60,753 nucleotides of DNA from Yersinia similis (GTDB lineage: Bacteria; Pseudomonadota; Gammaproteobacteria; Enterobacterales; Enterobacteriaceae), in assembly GCF_001053095.1 (NCBI RefSeq), contig NZ_CGBP01000026.1, positions 1-60,753 of the forward strand, read 5' to 3'. The notes below the pieces were generated by a model that saw only the letters and a list, made by a program, of their open reading frames with translations, ran no database searches and had not been told where the DNA came from. Below are positions 35,960 to 45,469 of the stretch, in pieces. Every line of letters begins with the position of its first letter. Within the stretch, counting starts at the first letter, position 1. A program made the position numbers and the translations under genes.

Positions 35960-36447
35960 GACGGTCTCCGCACTAATAACTTGTTATAGATACCGTAGAT
36001 ACGTTTGGCGTACAGCATTCGACGTTGTTCATTATTGCCCGCGAACCCGGCGTTGTAGGAGCCGAGACAACTCCAGTTAACACCACAGGTCTGTAGATGT
36101 GTCGCCAGGATCCACGCGCCTATTTGTACGTTGAGACACGCGTTATTGAGCAAGTCTTCTTTAGACGTAATAACGCCCATTGAAACCAGTTTTGGAATAT
36201 GGCGGGAGTTAATCTGCATAACGCCATAATCCGTGCTTATTGCTTTCCCCGCTTTATCGCGGTTTGTGTTGATTGCCCGGGGGTTCAGGCCACTTTCTTG
36301 TACTGCCATGGCTTCAAGCAACACAGGATCAACCTGATAGCGTTCTCCTGCCGCCTGAAAACAGAATGCACTGGCGTTCCCCGACAGGCTCAACAGCAGT
36401 GATATCAGACCCAAAACCAGCCCGATGCGCTTGTGTGATTTTTCCAT
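35956..36447 (-). CDS. pilT: PilT, lytic transglycosylase of the thin pilus
   Basis: A 163-residue exported protein (signal IGLVLGLISLLLSLSGNASA) with a lysozyme-like SLT domain: catalytic glutamate in AVQESGLNPRAIN, then DYGVMQINSRHI and IGAWILATHL. Such enzymes open peptidoglycan for pilus assembly. It is not the retraction ATPase called PilT in type IVa systems. Catalytic-motif cysteines CFQAAG and CLNVQ may form a disulfide. Confidence 0.88.
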   Translation of the reverse strand: MEKSHKRIGLVLGLISLLLSLSGNASAFCFQAAGERYQVDPVLLEAMAVQESGLNPRAINTNRDKAGKAISTDYGVMQINSRHIPKLVSMGVITSKEDLLNNACLNVQIGAWILATHLQTCGVNWSCLGSYNAGFAGNNEQRRMLYAKRIYGIYNKLLVRRPS

Positions 36448-36516
36448 ATCTCAGCCCGTAAAAAGGGCAAGCTGTATAGCCTGCCCGGTCAGTGATGAGC
36501 ACAGATGTGCTGTGAG

Positions 36517-37104
36517 TTAAGTCATGCTTTTGAATCTCAGCGTGTTGGTTCCGTTTGAACCGTTATCAGCCTGACACTGTGAACCGGCATTTGCAGCAGA
36601 GACGGCCCCTACGGTTGCAGAGCCGTTGATCGTGGTCTCTGATACCACGGTAGTTTGTGACATTTTTGTTGCGATGGTCACACAAGACTCCTGCGGTACA
36701 CTCTCATACGTCAGTGAGAAGCCGGTGTTACTGCCGCCAGATGACGCTTCGGCTTGCACGGTTACAGCGCCACCCCAAGTGTTAATCACCGTCGCCGTGC
36801 CTGAGCTTTTATCACCGATGAGTGTCATGGAGTTTGGTACGCCACCGAACAGAACCAACGTACCGGTCATCGATGCCGCATTACTGAAGTCATACAGACC
36901 TTGCGTTTTCAGCAAGGTACGGGTTTGGGTCATGATCTCTTGTGCGTTACCGAGCTCCATTGTGGTGTCATTTTTGCGGAACAGACCGCCACTGTTGGAG
37001 AAAATGTAAATCACCATAATGACGATAACGGCCAGAATTATGACCATTTCAATGCTCAATACACCGCGATGGACACGGCGCGTCCGTGAAGCAACATTCT
37101 TCAT
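36517..37104 (-). CDS. pilS: PilS, major thin-pilus pilin
   Basis: A 195-residue type IVB pilin. A long leader ends in RVHRG, followed by the mature N-terminus VLSIEMVIILAVIVIMVIYIF with Glu5. Two cysteines (SCVTI and QCQAD) near the C-terminus could form the pilin disulfide. It lies between pilR and pilT, as in R64. The thin pilus helps stabilise mating pairs in liquid. Confidence 0.9.
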   Translation of the reverse strand: MKNVASRTRRVHRGVLSIEMVIILAVIVIMVIYIFSNSGGLFRKNDTTMELGNAQEIMTQTRTLLKTQGLYDFSNAASMTGTLVLFGGVPNSMTLIGDKSSGTATVINTWGGAVTVQAEASSGGSNTGFSLTYESVPQESCVTIATKMSQTTVVSETTINGSATVGAVSAANAGSQCQADNGSNGTNTLRFKSMT

Positions 37105-37167
37105 TGGGTTTTCCTTAATTACAGTAAATAGCCAGAGGGCTAGAGAGATTCGAAGGGATAAAGGCGA

Positions 37168-38289
37168 TTACTGACCCATTTGGGCCGCCATGCTATTGAG
37201 TTGTTGAATGACCTGGACCAACAAAAACATGTAACCACTGACCACCAAGAACAACACGATAGAAAGGCGTGTCGCCCGGCGTTTGATGAGTTTGATCGTG
37301 GTGAGCATCCAATGTTTGGCATAGTTCTCGATGATGCCGGCAGCGTTGTCACCGTCGGTGAGCAACACCAGTTTGTTCACACAGTCTTTGGACGGGAAGT
37401 GATAGCCCGTATTACGCAATGCTAGGCCGAGGTGTTGTCCCTGACGAACCAGGCGTCGCGCTGCGTTAAGTCGTTCCAGTAACCATGGCGAAGCGTTACG
37501 GGAGAGGATATCCAGTGCATCCAACGTTTTGACATCAGCCCGTAACAGGGCGGCGATATTGAGCAGGAAGGCGACACCCTGAAAATCTTTATATATCGAC
37601 CAGGGAATGAAGTAATCAAGCCAGCGACGGGTTTTTCCGGTCATATTATTGAATGACCAGGTTATCCAGGCTGTGAGTAATGCCACCGACAACGACAGCA
37701 AGACACCTTGATTAACAACGAAATCCGAGGTTGCGCCCAGCCACCATATCCCGCCCTCCCAGGTTGTTCGAGGAATGATTTTAGCCAACTGAGGAATGAA
37801 ATGTTCACTGACCATATTCATGATGCCAATGACAGTGGCGATCAGTGCTAGGGGATATCCCAGGGTACTGTAGATGGATGACTTCATTTCATCGATACCC
37901 TGTACGACAGTCATGGCACGACGTAATGCATCAGCAATATGGCCATCCAATACGCCAGCACTGATAATGGCGGCTTCCTGGCGAGGGATCCAATCGCCCA
38001 ACGCTACATCCAAGGACTGACCATTGCTGAGGGCTTTCAAACAGTCATTTAGCCAGATGGCAGAAGGAGAACTGCGTTTACCAAAGTCAGTTGCACTGTC
38101 TCGCATGTTTGTGATTGCAACTTCCAGCGTGCGATTGTTATCAAGCAGAAAAGCCAGGTCTTCATACAGTGACAAACGGTCACGAGTTGAGAATGTGTGG
38201 CGGTAAAGCCAGCGTCTTGCCGGTTGTAGATATTTAATCTGTAAATCGGGCCGGATAATGGGGGTGAAAAAGTTGCTCAGCCTCTTCAT
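37168..38289 (-). CDS. pilR: PilR, inner-membrane pilus platform (GspF family)
   Basis: A 373-residue GspF-family protein with paired T2SSF domains and about three membrane helices (near 160-180, 200-220 and 345-365). GVLDGHIADALRRAMTVVQGI and LLTDGDNAAGIIENYAKHW are typical repeats of the two domains. It overlaps pilQ by 4 nt. It would anchor the PilQ ATPase to the growing pilus. Confidence 0.88.
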   Translation of the reverse strand: MKRLSNFFTPIIRPDLQIKYLQPARRWLYRHTFSTRDRLSLYEDLAFLLDNNRTLEVAITNMRDSATDFGKRSSPSAIWLNDCLKALSNGQSLDVALGDWIPRQEAAIISAGVLDGHIADALRRAMTVVQGIDEMKSSIYSTLGYPLALIATVIGIMNMVSEHFIPQLAKIIPRTTWEGGIWWLGATSDFVVNQGVLLSLSVALLTAWITWSFNNMTGKTRRWLDYFIPWSIYKDFQGVAFLLNIAALLRADVKTLDALDILSRNASPWLLERLNAARRLVRQGQHLGLALRNTGYHFPSKDCVNKLVLLTDGDNAAGIIENYAKHWMLTTIKLIKRRATRLSIVLFLVVSGYMFLLVQVIQQLNSMAAQMGQ

Positions 38290-39779
38290 TTATCCTCCTT
38301 ATCGAGCAGAAGCCATTGGTCTTCGTCTAACGGGCTCACGCGATCTGCTGCCAGTGGGTCAACCAGACCGGCATTGATATGGTGTAACAGGTGTGTATTG
38401 CGGGTTATTCCGTTGAGTTCGCGGTGCCAGTAAGTTCGAGCTGCGAGTTTGCCGTGGTCACGGTACGTTTGCATAAACTTCGCATCAGGACTTATGACCT
38501 CGGTAATGACGGTGCGGCCAACAATACCCATATGACAATGTTGGCACCCGTCTTTATGGCGAAAGTACAGGTTCTCTAACTGGCATATATTTGAAAGCAG
38601 CTCTTTATCATCTTGCGATAACCGTTCTTTCTCTACCGACCAGGGCTTTTTGCAACGAGGACAAAGTAATTGCACCAACCGTTGACTGATAAGTCCGATC
38701 ATCAATTGTGGGTCCGTCAGTAACGCCGGATTAATACCCAGCGTGGCCAGTCGCTCCAGTATATTGATGGGGTCGTTAGCATGCAGAGTGGTTAACAGAA
38801 GGTGTCCGGTCATTGCGGCCGTAATACTGGTTTTTGCTGAGTTTTCGTCACGCATTTCCCCGACAACCAGGGCATCAGGATCGAGCCGCAATGCAGCAGA
38901 AATAGCCCGAACCCATGCTTGAGAGACGGCCGCAGGGTTATTTTTATCGGCGATGATAGCCGTTTGTACTGCCCCCTCTATTTCGCCTTCCGGTGGATCT
39001 TCAATGGTCATCAGGCGTCGTAACTGATGGGTGCTTTCCAGATACAAGTCACTGAATGTTCGCAGAGTGGTACTTTTGCCGGATCCCGTTGGCCCTGACA
39101 GGATGATAATACCTTCCGGTCGTTGCAACATTCGGCGCAAAAGGCGTTGATGTTCAGGTAGAAATCCCAATGCCTCCAGCGTGGGGGGCGTAGCACTGTC
39201 GTCGGGTAAGATACGCATGACCACGTACAATCCATATACGGCCGGAATGTGCGCATAACGTGCACCAAAAAGGCCCAACCCCCGCAAAAACTCCGCTTTC
39301 ACCCGGCCATCCTGGTTTCGGTTGGCATTAAACTGGGCTTCCGCGACATCGCACATCGATAACACGATGGTAGAGGCTAATAATTCGCCTTCTTTGGTTG
39401 AAATAGCATCCACTTTGACCAAATCACCGTGAATACGCATCACGATGCGTGTTGTTCCGCCTTTTCCTATCTCCAGATGAATATCAGAGGCCTTAAGTTC
39501 AACCGCCTTTTTGAAATACGCGATCACTTTTTTCTGGGTATCACTGAACAAGGTTTTGTCAGTCTGTTGTTGCGGTTGTTGTTCCTTATAAGCCTTTATC
39601 TGGTCGAGGGGCAGGAATTGAATATCGTTGACCTTTTTTGTTTGCCGCACACGGTTGGTATAGGACTGAACCCGGACATCACTGCGGTGATGTTCAGCAA
39701 TCATCAATGTGACGCTGCCATCGTCTTCGGTGTGTTCGTGAACCCAGCTTGCAAGGTCATTCAGTAGCAGTTCGGACAT
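38286..39779 (-). CDS. pilQ: PilQ, pilus assembly ATPase (GspE/PilB family)
   Basis: A 497-residue ATPase. Walker A is near residue 230 (LSGPTGSGKSTTLRTF), with the Asp box TIEDPPEGEIEGAVQ, Walker B LRLDPDALVVGEMRDE and the His box LLTTLHANDP. A zinc-binding tetracysteine follows (CPRCKKPW and CQHCHMG). This is the plan of PilB-type assembly ATPases and R64 PilQ; the name does not denote the type IVa secretin. Confidence 0.92.
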   Translation of the reverse strand: MSELLLNDLASWVHEHTEDDGSVTLMIAEHHRSDVRVQSYTNRVRQTKKVNDIQFLPLDQIKAYKEQQPQQQTDKTLFSDTQKKVIAYFKKAVELKASDIHLEIGKGGTTRIVMRIHGDLVKVDAISTKEGELLASTIVLSMCDVAEAQFNANRNQDGRVKAEFLRGLGLFGARYAHIPAVYGLYVVMRILPDDSATPPTLEALGFLPEHQRLLRRMLQRPEGIIILSGPTGSGKSTTLRTFSDLYLESTHQLRRLMTIEDPPEGEIEGAVQTAIIADKNNPAAVSQAWVRAISAALRLDPDALVVGEMRDENSAKTSITAAMTGHLLLTTLHANDPINILERLATLGINPALLTDPQLMIGLISQRLVQLLCPRCKKPWSVEKERLSQDDKELLSNICQLENLYFRHKDGCQHCHMGIVGRTVITEVISPDAKFMQTYRDHGKLAARTYWHRELNGITRNTHLLHHINAGLVDPLAADRVSPLDEDQWLLLDKEDK

Positions 39780-39786
39780 AAAAGCC

Positions 39787-40395
39787 TCACTCAGTAAATG
39801 CCAGGGTGTGAGTTTCTCCGGTTGAAGTCGTTATCTGGACTTCCTGCGCCGTAATCGTCTTTACGGTGTTGTTCGTGCCGGGAATGCGTTGCCCTGCGCT
39901 AAGTTCAACCGCAGCACCATCGGATAATGCCAGGCGTGTTCGTAAATGCTTACCACTGCCCGCAATTTCCACTATGCGCGGTAATGCCGTTTGTGTGGGG
40001 AGTGTTGATAACGTTGTTCCCGGGATCCCTCCCGTGGCTGTAACCGGCGCAACCAGACTTTGGGATAAGGGAGCAGGCAGGGAGGCATCATAGCCATTGT
40101 TTTGCTGCAGAGAGAGCAGTGCCTTTGCCCGGGCGGCTTGTGCTTCAAACAGCAAGGTATCCGCCTGAATACGCTCAAGACGAGCCAGATTTAACGTATT
40201 TCCCGAGTTCTCATGAAGGCGAGTTGGGGTTGGCGGAGTATCTGAGGAGGGAGTCTCAGACTCAGTGGGCGAACTTTTCTGTATTTCAGTGGTGTGGGTG
40301 ACATCGGGTAATGCCGTGGTCAGCGCAGCATAGCTGCCTGGGGTTGGCCCGAACAGAATGCACAGCAACAACGGGCGGCTGTATTTATTGAGCAT
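39787..40395 (-). CDS. pilP: PilP, periplasmic thin-pilus protein
   Basis: A 202-residue protein with an N-terminal signal (MLNKYSRPLLLCILFGPTPGSYA), a proline- and serine-rich linker and a small C-terminal domain (PRIVEIAGSGKHLRTRLALSDGAAVELSAGQRIPG) typical of R64-type PilP. It overlaps the pilO end and lies next to pilQ. It probably bridges inner- and outer-membrane parts of the pilus machine. Confidence 0.85.
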   Translation of the reverse strand: MLNKYSRPLLLCILFGPTPGSYAALTTALPDVTHTTEIQKSSPTESETPSSDTPPTPTRLHENSGNTLNLARLERIQADTLLFEAQAARAKALLSLQQNNGYDASLPAPLSQSLVAPVTATGGIPGTTLSTLPTQTALPRIVEIAGSGKHLRTRLALSDGAAVELSAGQRIPGTNNTVKTITAQEVQITTSTGETHTLAFTE

Positions 40396-41683
40396 ACAAT
40401 TTTCCTTCCAGAGAATAGTGCAGTCTGGCGTTATTCAGAGTGACCGTTATCCGCGTCAGTCGGATGCCAGAGGCATCAAACAACGCCGGAGCAAAGAGTT
40501 TGTCGGGCGGTATATCAGTGGCAAATGTGAAACTGAAACTGCGCCAGGGAAGCGGGATTAATTCATTATTGACCTTGACTGTTGAGGCACTGTCTTCAGT
40601 CAGATTCAGCATTGCCCGCAGTTGTTGCGCATAATTGGTCAGTCGTTGGGTTTGGCTATCCGCATCACCGACGATTTCCGGCGTGGCCGGGAGGGACATT
40701 GCTAGGGGAAGGGTAACGCCCCCGGTATCGGCTCCACCTGGGATATTGAACAAGGGTTTGTTACCCGGATACCTGATGGCAAGCCGACGAGAAAAGTCAC
40801 CGACTGTTCCCCCAATAGGCTTACTCCATGCCAGCCTCATGGATCCTGATGTGCAATCTGCTGTGCGAAAACGCCAACCCGCAATACTGATGGGGGCGGA
40901 TTTCCATTGCGCACTGCAGGTACTGAGAAACGTGGCCAGACCAGGCTGTTCTTTCCAGGGCTGTAACGCCGCTGGCGTTGCTGTCTTAATCTGTTCTTTC
41001 GTCTTTAAAAATGCGGCTCTTACGTCAGCAATGCGTTTTGCTTCCTGTAGGGACTGATATTCTGTTATCGCGTAGTAGCCCCCAAATACACCGATCAAGA
41101 TGGCCGACCAGACAATCAGTGCCTTGCGGTTAGAGAGAGGATGCAGCCGGGCGCGGCGTGGTACGGTGATCGAGGGCAGCGCATTGTCTAACAACACATT
41201 ATCGGCCGTTACATCGGGCAGAAAGTCAGGAGGGCAGATAATGGTCCGCTCATCCTGCGGCATCAGATCAAAGCTCAGGAACGTTTTCACCGCATCGCGT
41301 ATTGATTGTTTGTTGCCGATAACATCAGAGAGAACAGACAACTGCCCGTTAAGGGCTGCGACAAACCAGAACTGGCCATCATCGAGTTCGAACACGCCCC
41401 AACCGTGGTTGCCGAGCATTGGCAACAAGGTTAACGCCAAAGAAGCCGATTTTCGGGTCTCCCGGGGTATCACTCCGGCATCGTGTAGATTGCCAATTCC
41501 CGCCAATAATTGATTTTTGTTGGTGGGAACTGTGGCAAAACTGTCAGCATCATGACGTCGTGCGAAGGCGCGAGCCGCATAGCGGTATCGACTTTCGACT
41601 AATTCCCACTGCAATCCTGCGATGAATACCCAGCCGCCACTGCGAATAACATACAGCGGGTTATCGTTATCATTTTCTGTCAT
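40385..41683 (-). CDS. pilO: PilO, inner-membrane thin-pilus protein
   Basis: A 432-residue protein with an actin/PilM-like N-terminal part (VIRSGGWVFIAGLQWELVESRYRYAARAF), a membrane helix near residues 188-206 (ALIVWSAILIGVFGGYYAI) and a periplasmic C-terminal domain. Size and order match R64 PilO. It lies between the PilN secretin and PilP. Confidence 0.85.
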   Translation of the reverse strand: MTENDNDNPLYVIRSGGWVFIAGLQWELVESRYRYAARAFARRHDADSFATVPTNKNQLLAGIGNLHDAGVIPRETRKSASLALTLLPMLGNHGWGVFELDDGQFWFVAALNGQLSVLSDVIGNKQSIRDAVKTFLSFDLMPQDERTIICPPDFLPDVTADNVLLDNALPSITVPRRARLHPLSNRKALIVWSAILIGVFGGYYAITEYQSLQEAKRIADVRAAFLKTKEQIKTATPAALQPWKEQPGLATFLSTCSAQWKSAPISIAGWRFRTADCTSGSMRLAWSKPIGGTVGDFSRRLAIRYPGNKPLFNIPGGADTGGVTLPLAMSLPATPEIVGDADSQTQRLTNYAQQLRAMLNLTEDSASTVKVNNELIPLPWRSFSFTFATDIPPDKLFAPALFDASGIRLTRITVTLNNARLHYSLEGKLYAQ

Positions 41684-41686
41684 GGA

Positions 41687-43318
41687 TCACCTCAGAAGGG
41701 TTGGTGTGATCAGAATAACCAGCATGGTGTCGTCCTTTTGACCATTCGCCCCACCACCGAGCCCAAAGAAGGAGGCTGACCCCACGCCTTGCTTGCTTCC
41801 GGTGTTATTGACTTGCTGAAATCCACTGAGCACCAATGTTTGGCCAGAACTTAAGATCACGCGCTGATTGAATGTTTTCAGTCGGGTTTTCATCAACTCA
41901 ATACTGCTTTCACCGCTGGTGAATGTGCGTGATGTTGGGTCATCACTCATGTTGATACTGAACTGCAACTGGATTTGGGATGACTTCGGCATGATGTACG
42001 GCAACATGGTCATGTTGAAGCCGGTTGTGATAGTTGATTTTGTTATCGACGTAGAGGTACCCACATTGGCCGTGGAATCAGTATTGACTTGACTGGCATA
42101 ATCTTGTTGTGTACCCACCTGAACCGGTACGGCTGACATATTGGTCGTGGTACTGGCCTGTTGTGTGACTAACGATACATTTGCCTGTTCAGCCAATGCA
42201 TTGACAAAGGCTTTTGAGTTGGCAAATTTGCCATCAAGTATCGATAACCCTCCCGTCATGGCACTGGTGGATGCATCTGTAAATGCACTGGTTAACGAGC
42301 CGCCGATACTGCCAGACGTAAATACCGCATTCCAATCAATCCCCAGTTGGTCCTGACGCCGTTTTTCAACAGAATAGACTTTAACGTTGAGGACCACCTG
42401 ACGGTTGAGTTCAGTATTGCGGTCATTAATGTAGGTGTTGACCGCATCAAGAACGCGAGGCGTATCAGTTACTGTGAGCATTCCAGCAGCAAGGAACAAC
42501 CGGCCAACGCCCGGGGTGAGCATTGCCTTGATCGTGTTTTCCAGGTCACTGTAAAGGCCCGAACTCATTTCCATCGTTGTTGTCTGTGACGTATTCACAT
42601 CACCAGAGAGACCGCCACCACTGCTGCTGCCGGAGGTGCCTGATGAGGTTGTGGTCCCACTAATGACTTTGGAGCTAAACGCTGTTTTCGAATCCATAAA
42701 CATGATGGGGAAGGTGCGTGTATCGACATAGAAAATGGAAATACGGCCCTGTTCATAACGCCAGGATAATCCCAGTCGCGTTGTCACATTATCTAATAGG
42801 CCAGCAAGGGATCCCTCCCAGTGAACACCCCGCAGCGTATTGCCAGAGCCGCCGGTCTCACGAACCACGGGGGCCGCGCGCCCCATTGCATTCAAGGGGA
42901 CCATGCCATTGCTGTCAGGTGCGGGGATGCTCCCTTGAATTTTTTCTGTTTTGCCCTGACCTGGAGCCATCGCGGCTTGTGCATCCGGTGTAACCACCAC
43001 CGGTATTTTACACGTCCGGGTAATAAAGGCGCTTACCTCAGCCAGTGAGACTTCACCTGGACGATTAAATGTGGGTGTACAACCTGGGAGTTGAGACTGT
43101 GTTTGTGTTCGGCTGTTGAGCGGGACAGGATTGATCCATTGAGTGGTGAGGTCCTGGACTGGAGAACCGGACGCTATCTGGCTGAGATGGCCAGTGGCAG
43201 TACCGTAGTCAGTATCCGTCTGTTTCATTGTCTGGTTTATTCTGTCCATACTGGAACAGCCAGACAGCAGAAGGCTTAACGCAATGGCCGAGGCCAGCGC
43301 TGTTGGGGTTTTAGGCAT
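41687..43318 (-). CDS. pilN: PilN, outer-membrane secretin of the thin pilus
   Basis: A 543-residue secretin lipoprotein with lipobox LLSGC, an N-terminal domain, a Ser/Gly-rich linker (GTTTSSGTSGSSSGGGLSG) and a C-terminal secretin core (QVVLNVKVYSVEKRRQDQLGIDW, TMLPYIMPKSSQIQLQFSINMSD, ending in LVILITPTLLR). Such proteins form the outer-membrane pore for the pilus. Position after pilM is as in R64. Confidence 0.92.
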   Translation of the reverse strand: MPKTPTALASAIALSLLLSGCSSMDRINQTMKQTDTDYGTATGHLSQIASGSPVQDLTTQWINPVPLNSRTQTQSQLPGCTPTFNRPGEVSLAEVSAFITRTCKIPVVVTPDAQAAMAPGQGKTEKIQGSIPAPDSNGMVPLNAMGRAAPVVRETGGSGNTLRGVHWEGSLAGLLDNVTTRLGLSWRYEQGRISIFYVDTRTFPIMFMDSKTAFSSKVISGTTTSSGTSGSSSGGGLSGDVNTSQTTTMEMSSGLYSDLENTIKAMLTPGVGRLFLAAGMLTVTDTPRVLDAVNTYINDRNTELNRQVVLNVKVYSVEKRRQDQLGIDWNAVFTSGSIGGSLTSAFTDASTSAMTGGLSILDGKFANSKAFVNALAEQANVSLVTQQASTTTNMSAVPVQVGTQQDYASQVNTDSTANVGTSTSITKSTITTGFNMTMLPYIMPKSSQIQLQFSINMSDDPTSRTFTSGESSIELMKTRLKTFNQRVILSSGQTLVLSGFQQVNNTGSKQGVGSASFFGLGGGANGQKDDTMLVILITPTLLR

Positions 43319-43333
43319 AAGGAGTCCGAGAGG

Positions 43334-43768
43334 TCAGTTAATATAAACGAGATAAGTATCTGAAATAACTTCAGGAACAGAGACTTGCATATCGGTACCG
43401 AGATTATCGATAAGGCGGCGATTTTGTACCCGGCCCAGTAATGCAGAGTCTCGGGTCATCGTTTTCAGTGCGCTCATTAAGCCACTGTTGTTGGGTTGGT
43501 AAACAAAGACACGACGATCTTGAATGATATGAGACAGGGATGGGAGGGAACTGAAACCCAGTAAATTGTCGTTTATCACGCCATTGTCTTGTGGGTGGTC
43601 ATACAGATAGTCATTGATGGCATTGATGTAAAGCACTGTTTGTCGGGCTCTCTGTTTGTTCTCACTTTCAGACATTTCCAGAGTCTGATACGTTCTCCGG
43701 TGCGCCATATCAGCCGTCATCAGAAAGATAACCAGAAACATCGACAAGAGCCAATAGCCAAGCCCCAT
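43334..43768 (-). CDS. pilM: PilM, small thin-pilus protein
   Basis: A 144-residue protein with one N-terminal membrane helix (GYWLLSMFLVIFLMTADMAHR) and a soluble C-terminal part. It matches R64 PilM in size and in its place between pilL and pilN. It overlaps the pilL stop by one nucleotide. Function unknown; not an actin-like PilM. Confidence 0.82.
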   Translation of the reverse strand: MGLGYWLLSMFLVIFLMTADMAHRRTYQTLEMSESENKQRARQTVLYINAINDYLYDHPQDNGVINDNLLGFSSLPSLSHIIQDRRVFVYQPNNSGLMSALKTMTRDSALLGRVQNRRLIDNLGTDMQVSVPEVISDTYLVYIN

Positions 43769-44832
43769 TAGCGCACCTCCTTATCGTCCACCTTAATCAA
43801 ACATTGTGTCGTGCTGATACCGGCATAAAGGGGAACGGTTGCCGTGGTATATAAGCGGAATACGCCATTCAATGCTTCTCGGAACGAACCAGAAAAGGAC
43901 AGCGGGGCATCTATCCGGTAGTTGACATCAGTCATCCATACCACACTCCAGGTATCGTTCTCACCTTGGATGCATTTCGCATTGGCTGCCCAAAGGAACA
44001 AGGTATCTTTGAGAGTTGACCCTTTCTCAGCACGCCAGTCGTTCGGCGCAGCGGCTGGCTTCACCTCCGTTTTAATCACCGGAATTTTTGCCGGCACGGG
44101 AGGGGGGGATAGGGATGAAGGCGCAGTTTTACCCGGTTGAATGACTGTGGATCCTGCCGTTCTTGATGCACTGAACGGATTCCGTGGTCCGGGCGATATT
44201 ACTGGCGGCGATTTTATCGATGCTGATGCATTACCCGTTTTCGCGGGGGATACGGTGGCCACAGGGGCCGAATTAAATGACGCTGTCCAGCGTGCAATAG
44301 AGACTCTTTGTGTTGGCCAGTTAATTAACGCCACTAATTGATGTTGAATTAAGAGCCTGTCCAGTGCAAACGGCCATTGGTCATTGGCCTCAAGATTAAC
44401 CCGCTGCTGAGATACTGTCTTCAAATCCGCAGAGAATTCAACTGTCCATCCTTGTGGAACTATCTGGCGAAGAACCACATCAAGGGATTGATTTTGCGCG
44501 GTCTGATTAATCAGTGTAAATAACCCCGGCGTACCGAGAGATTTGGCGTTTTTCAACCCTCGTATTGAGGATGGATTAATCTGGCCACTATTGGATGCTA
44601 CGACCGATGACTTAAGGCTAGAGGATAATTCAGGGATTGGTGCTCGTTGTGTAATGGCACTGGCTTGCTTCAATGAATCTTGAGCCAGTATGATTATTTG
44701 AGTGTTTGTTTGTATCTGTGCATCCACAAATTGTAGGGCGTCGCTGCTGGCCGGCTGACGATGCGGCAGGCTGCAGCCACCCAATATAATGGGGAGCAGC
44801 ATTGATGTGTGAATGATTTTCATAAGATTCAT
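43768..44832 (-). CDS. pilL: PilL, lipoprotein with TcpQ-type C-terminal domain
   Basis: A 354-residue lipoprotein with lipobox ILGGC in the first 20 residues, a secretin N0-like segment (SLDVVLRQIVPQGWTVEFSAD), a Pro-rich linker and a C-terminal TcpQ-like domain (DWRAEKGSTLKDTLFLWAANAKC). This matches R64 PilL, the first gene of the pil cluster and a probable partner of the PilN secretin. Two in-frame ATGs, 44832 and 44823, differ by three residues; neither has a strong ribosome-binding site. Confidence 0.85.
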   Translation of the reverse strand: MNLMKIIHTSMLLPIILGGCSLPHRQPASSDALQFVDAQIQTNTQIIILAQDSLKQASAITQRAPIPELSSSLKSSVVASNSGQINPSSIRGLKNAKSLGTPGLFTLINQTAQNQSLDVVLRQIVPQGWTVEFSADLKTVSQQRVNLEANDQWPFALDRLLIQHQLVALINWPTQRVSIARWTASFNSAPVATVSPAKTGNASASIKSPPVISPGPRNPFSASRTAGSTVIQPGKTAPSSLSPPPVPAKIPVIKTEVKPAAAPNDWRAEKGSTLKDTLFLWAANAKCIQGENDTWSVVWMTDVNYRIDAPLSFSGSFREALNGVFRLYTTATVPLYAGISTTQCLIKVDDKEVR

Positions 44833-44895
44833 CAGGTAGAGGAAAAAATCGGGACGTGAGGTATTTAGAAACGGTATTTCCAGAGAGATAAAGGG

Positions 44896-45096
44896 TTAAC
44901 GCAAGTGTTCCTTTTCAAACGTCACGATATTGTCCTCTGCTTCGATGATCAAGTAACGTAACGCTGAAAGGTCGTTAAGCGTTATTTTCTCAGGATTTTT
45001 TGCTCGAAGCCGACACGCACGTTTAAACTGAATAACACGGGCTGCGCGTTGAATATAGAGTTCACGTAAATCCTTTTCAGTAATGGTAATAGACAT
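44896..45096 (-). CDS. Small basic protein at the head of the pil cluster
   Basis: A 66-residue helical, basic protein (MSITITEKDLRELYIQRAARVIQFKRACRLRA...). No recognised family; the high Arg/Lys content in the first half suggests nucleic-acid binding, which is an inference. R64 carries small regulatory genes (traC, traD) at this position, but sequence identity cannot be shown. An AGAATGACG stretch precedes the start. Confidence 0.6.
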   Translation of the reverse strand: MSITITEKDLRELYIQRAARVIQFKRACRLRAKNPEKITLNDLSALRYLIIEAEDNIVTFEKEHLR

Positions 45097-45114
45097 ATCG
45101 TCATTCTCCGTATG

Positions 45115-45363
45115 TTACGGTTTACTGTGTTTACGAAAAGCTAGCGGCCCCCGACCCGCAGGGAATCTATTCAGAATAATTCGCTCAACAAGATTCTCAT
45201 GCTGTATGTCACTAATCCGGTCAATAACAGCATTAATAATTTCAGCTTTGCTCAGTGGAACACCTGTTTTAATGCTGAGGTCGATAGTTAGTTTATCAAT
45301 TATTAATCTGCGACTGCCGGCGATACTAATAGTTGTGCGCGATAAATCAGTGATGTCTGACAT
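45115..45363 (-). CDS. Small hypothetical protein, possible ribbon-helix-helix fold
   Basis: An 82-residue protein (MSDITDLSRTTISIAGSRRLIIDKLTIDLS...) with the sequence IDKLTIDLSIKTGVPLSKAEIINAVIDRI, which resembles a beta strand followed by two helices, as in ribbon-helix-helix repressors. It is the second small gene between the NusG-like gene and the pil cluster. A GGCC-rich ribosome-binding region is weak. Regulatory role inferred from fold-like pattern and position only. Confidence 0.6.
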   Translation of the reverse strand: MSDITDLSRTTISIAGSRRLIIDKLTIDLSIKTGVPLSKAEIINAVIDRISDIQHENLVERIILNRFPAGRGPLAFRKHSKP

Positions 45364-45469
45364 AGGGGGCCTTTTATAGAGAAAACCGACATTGCTGTCG
45401 GCGAAGAGAGGGGGAATGAAAGATTATTGATATAAATGAAATAGATAGTTAAGAGAAATAATATCTACA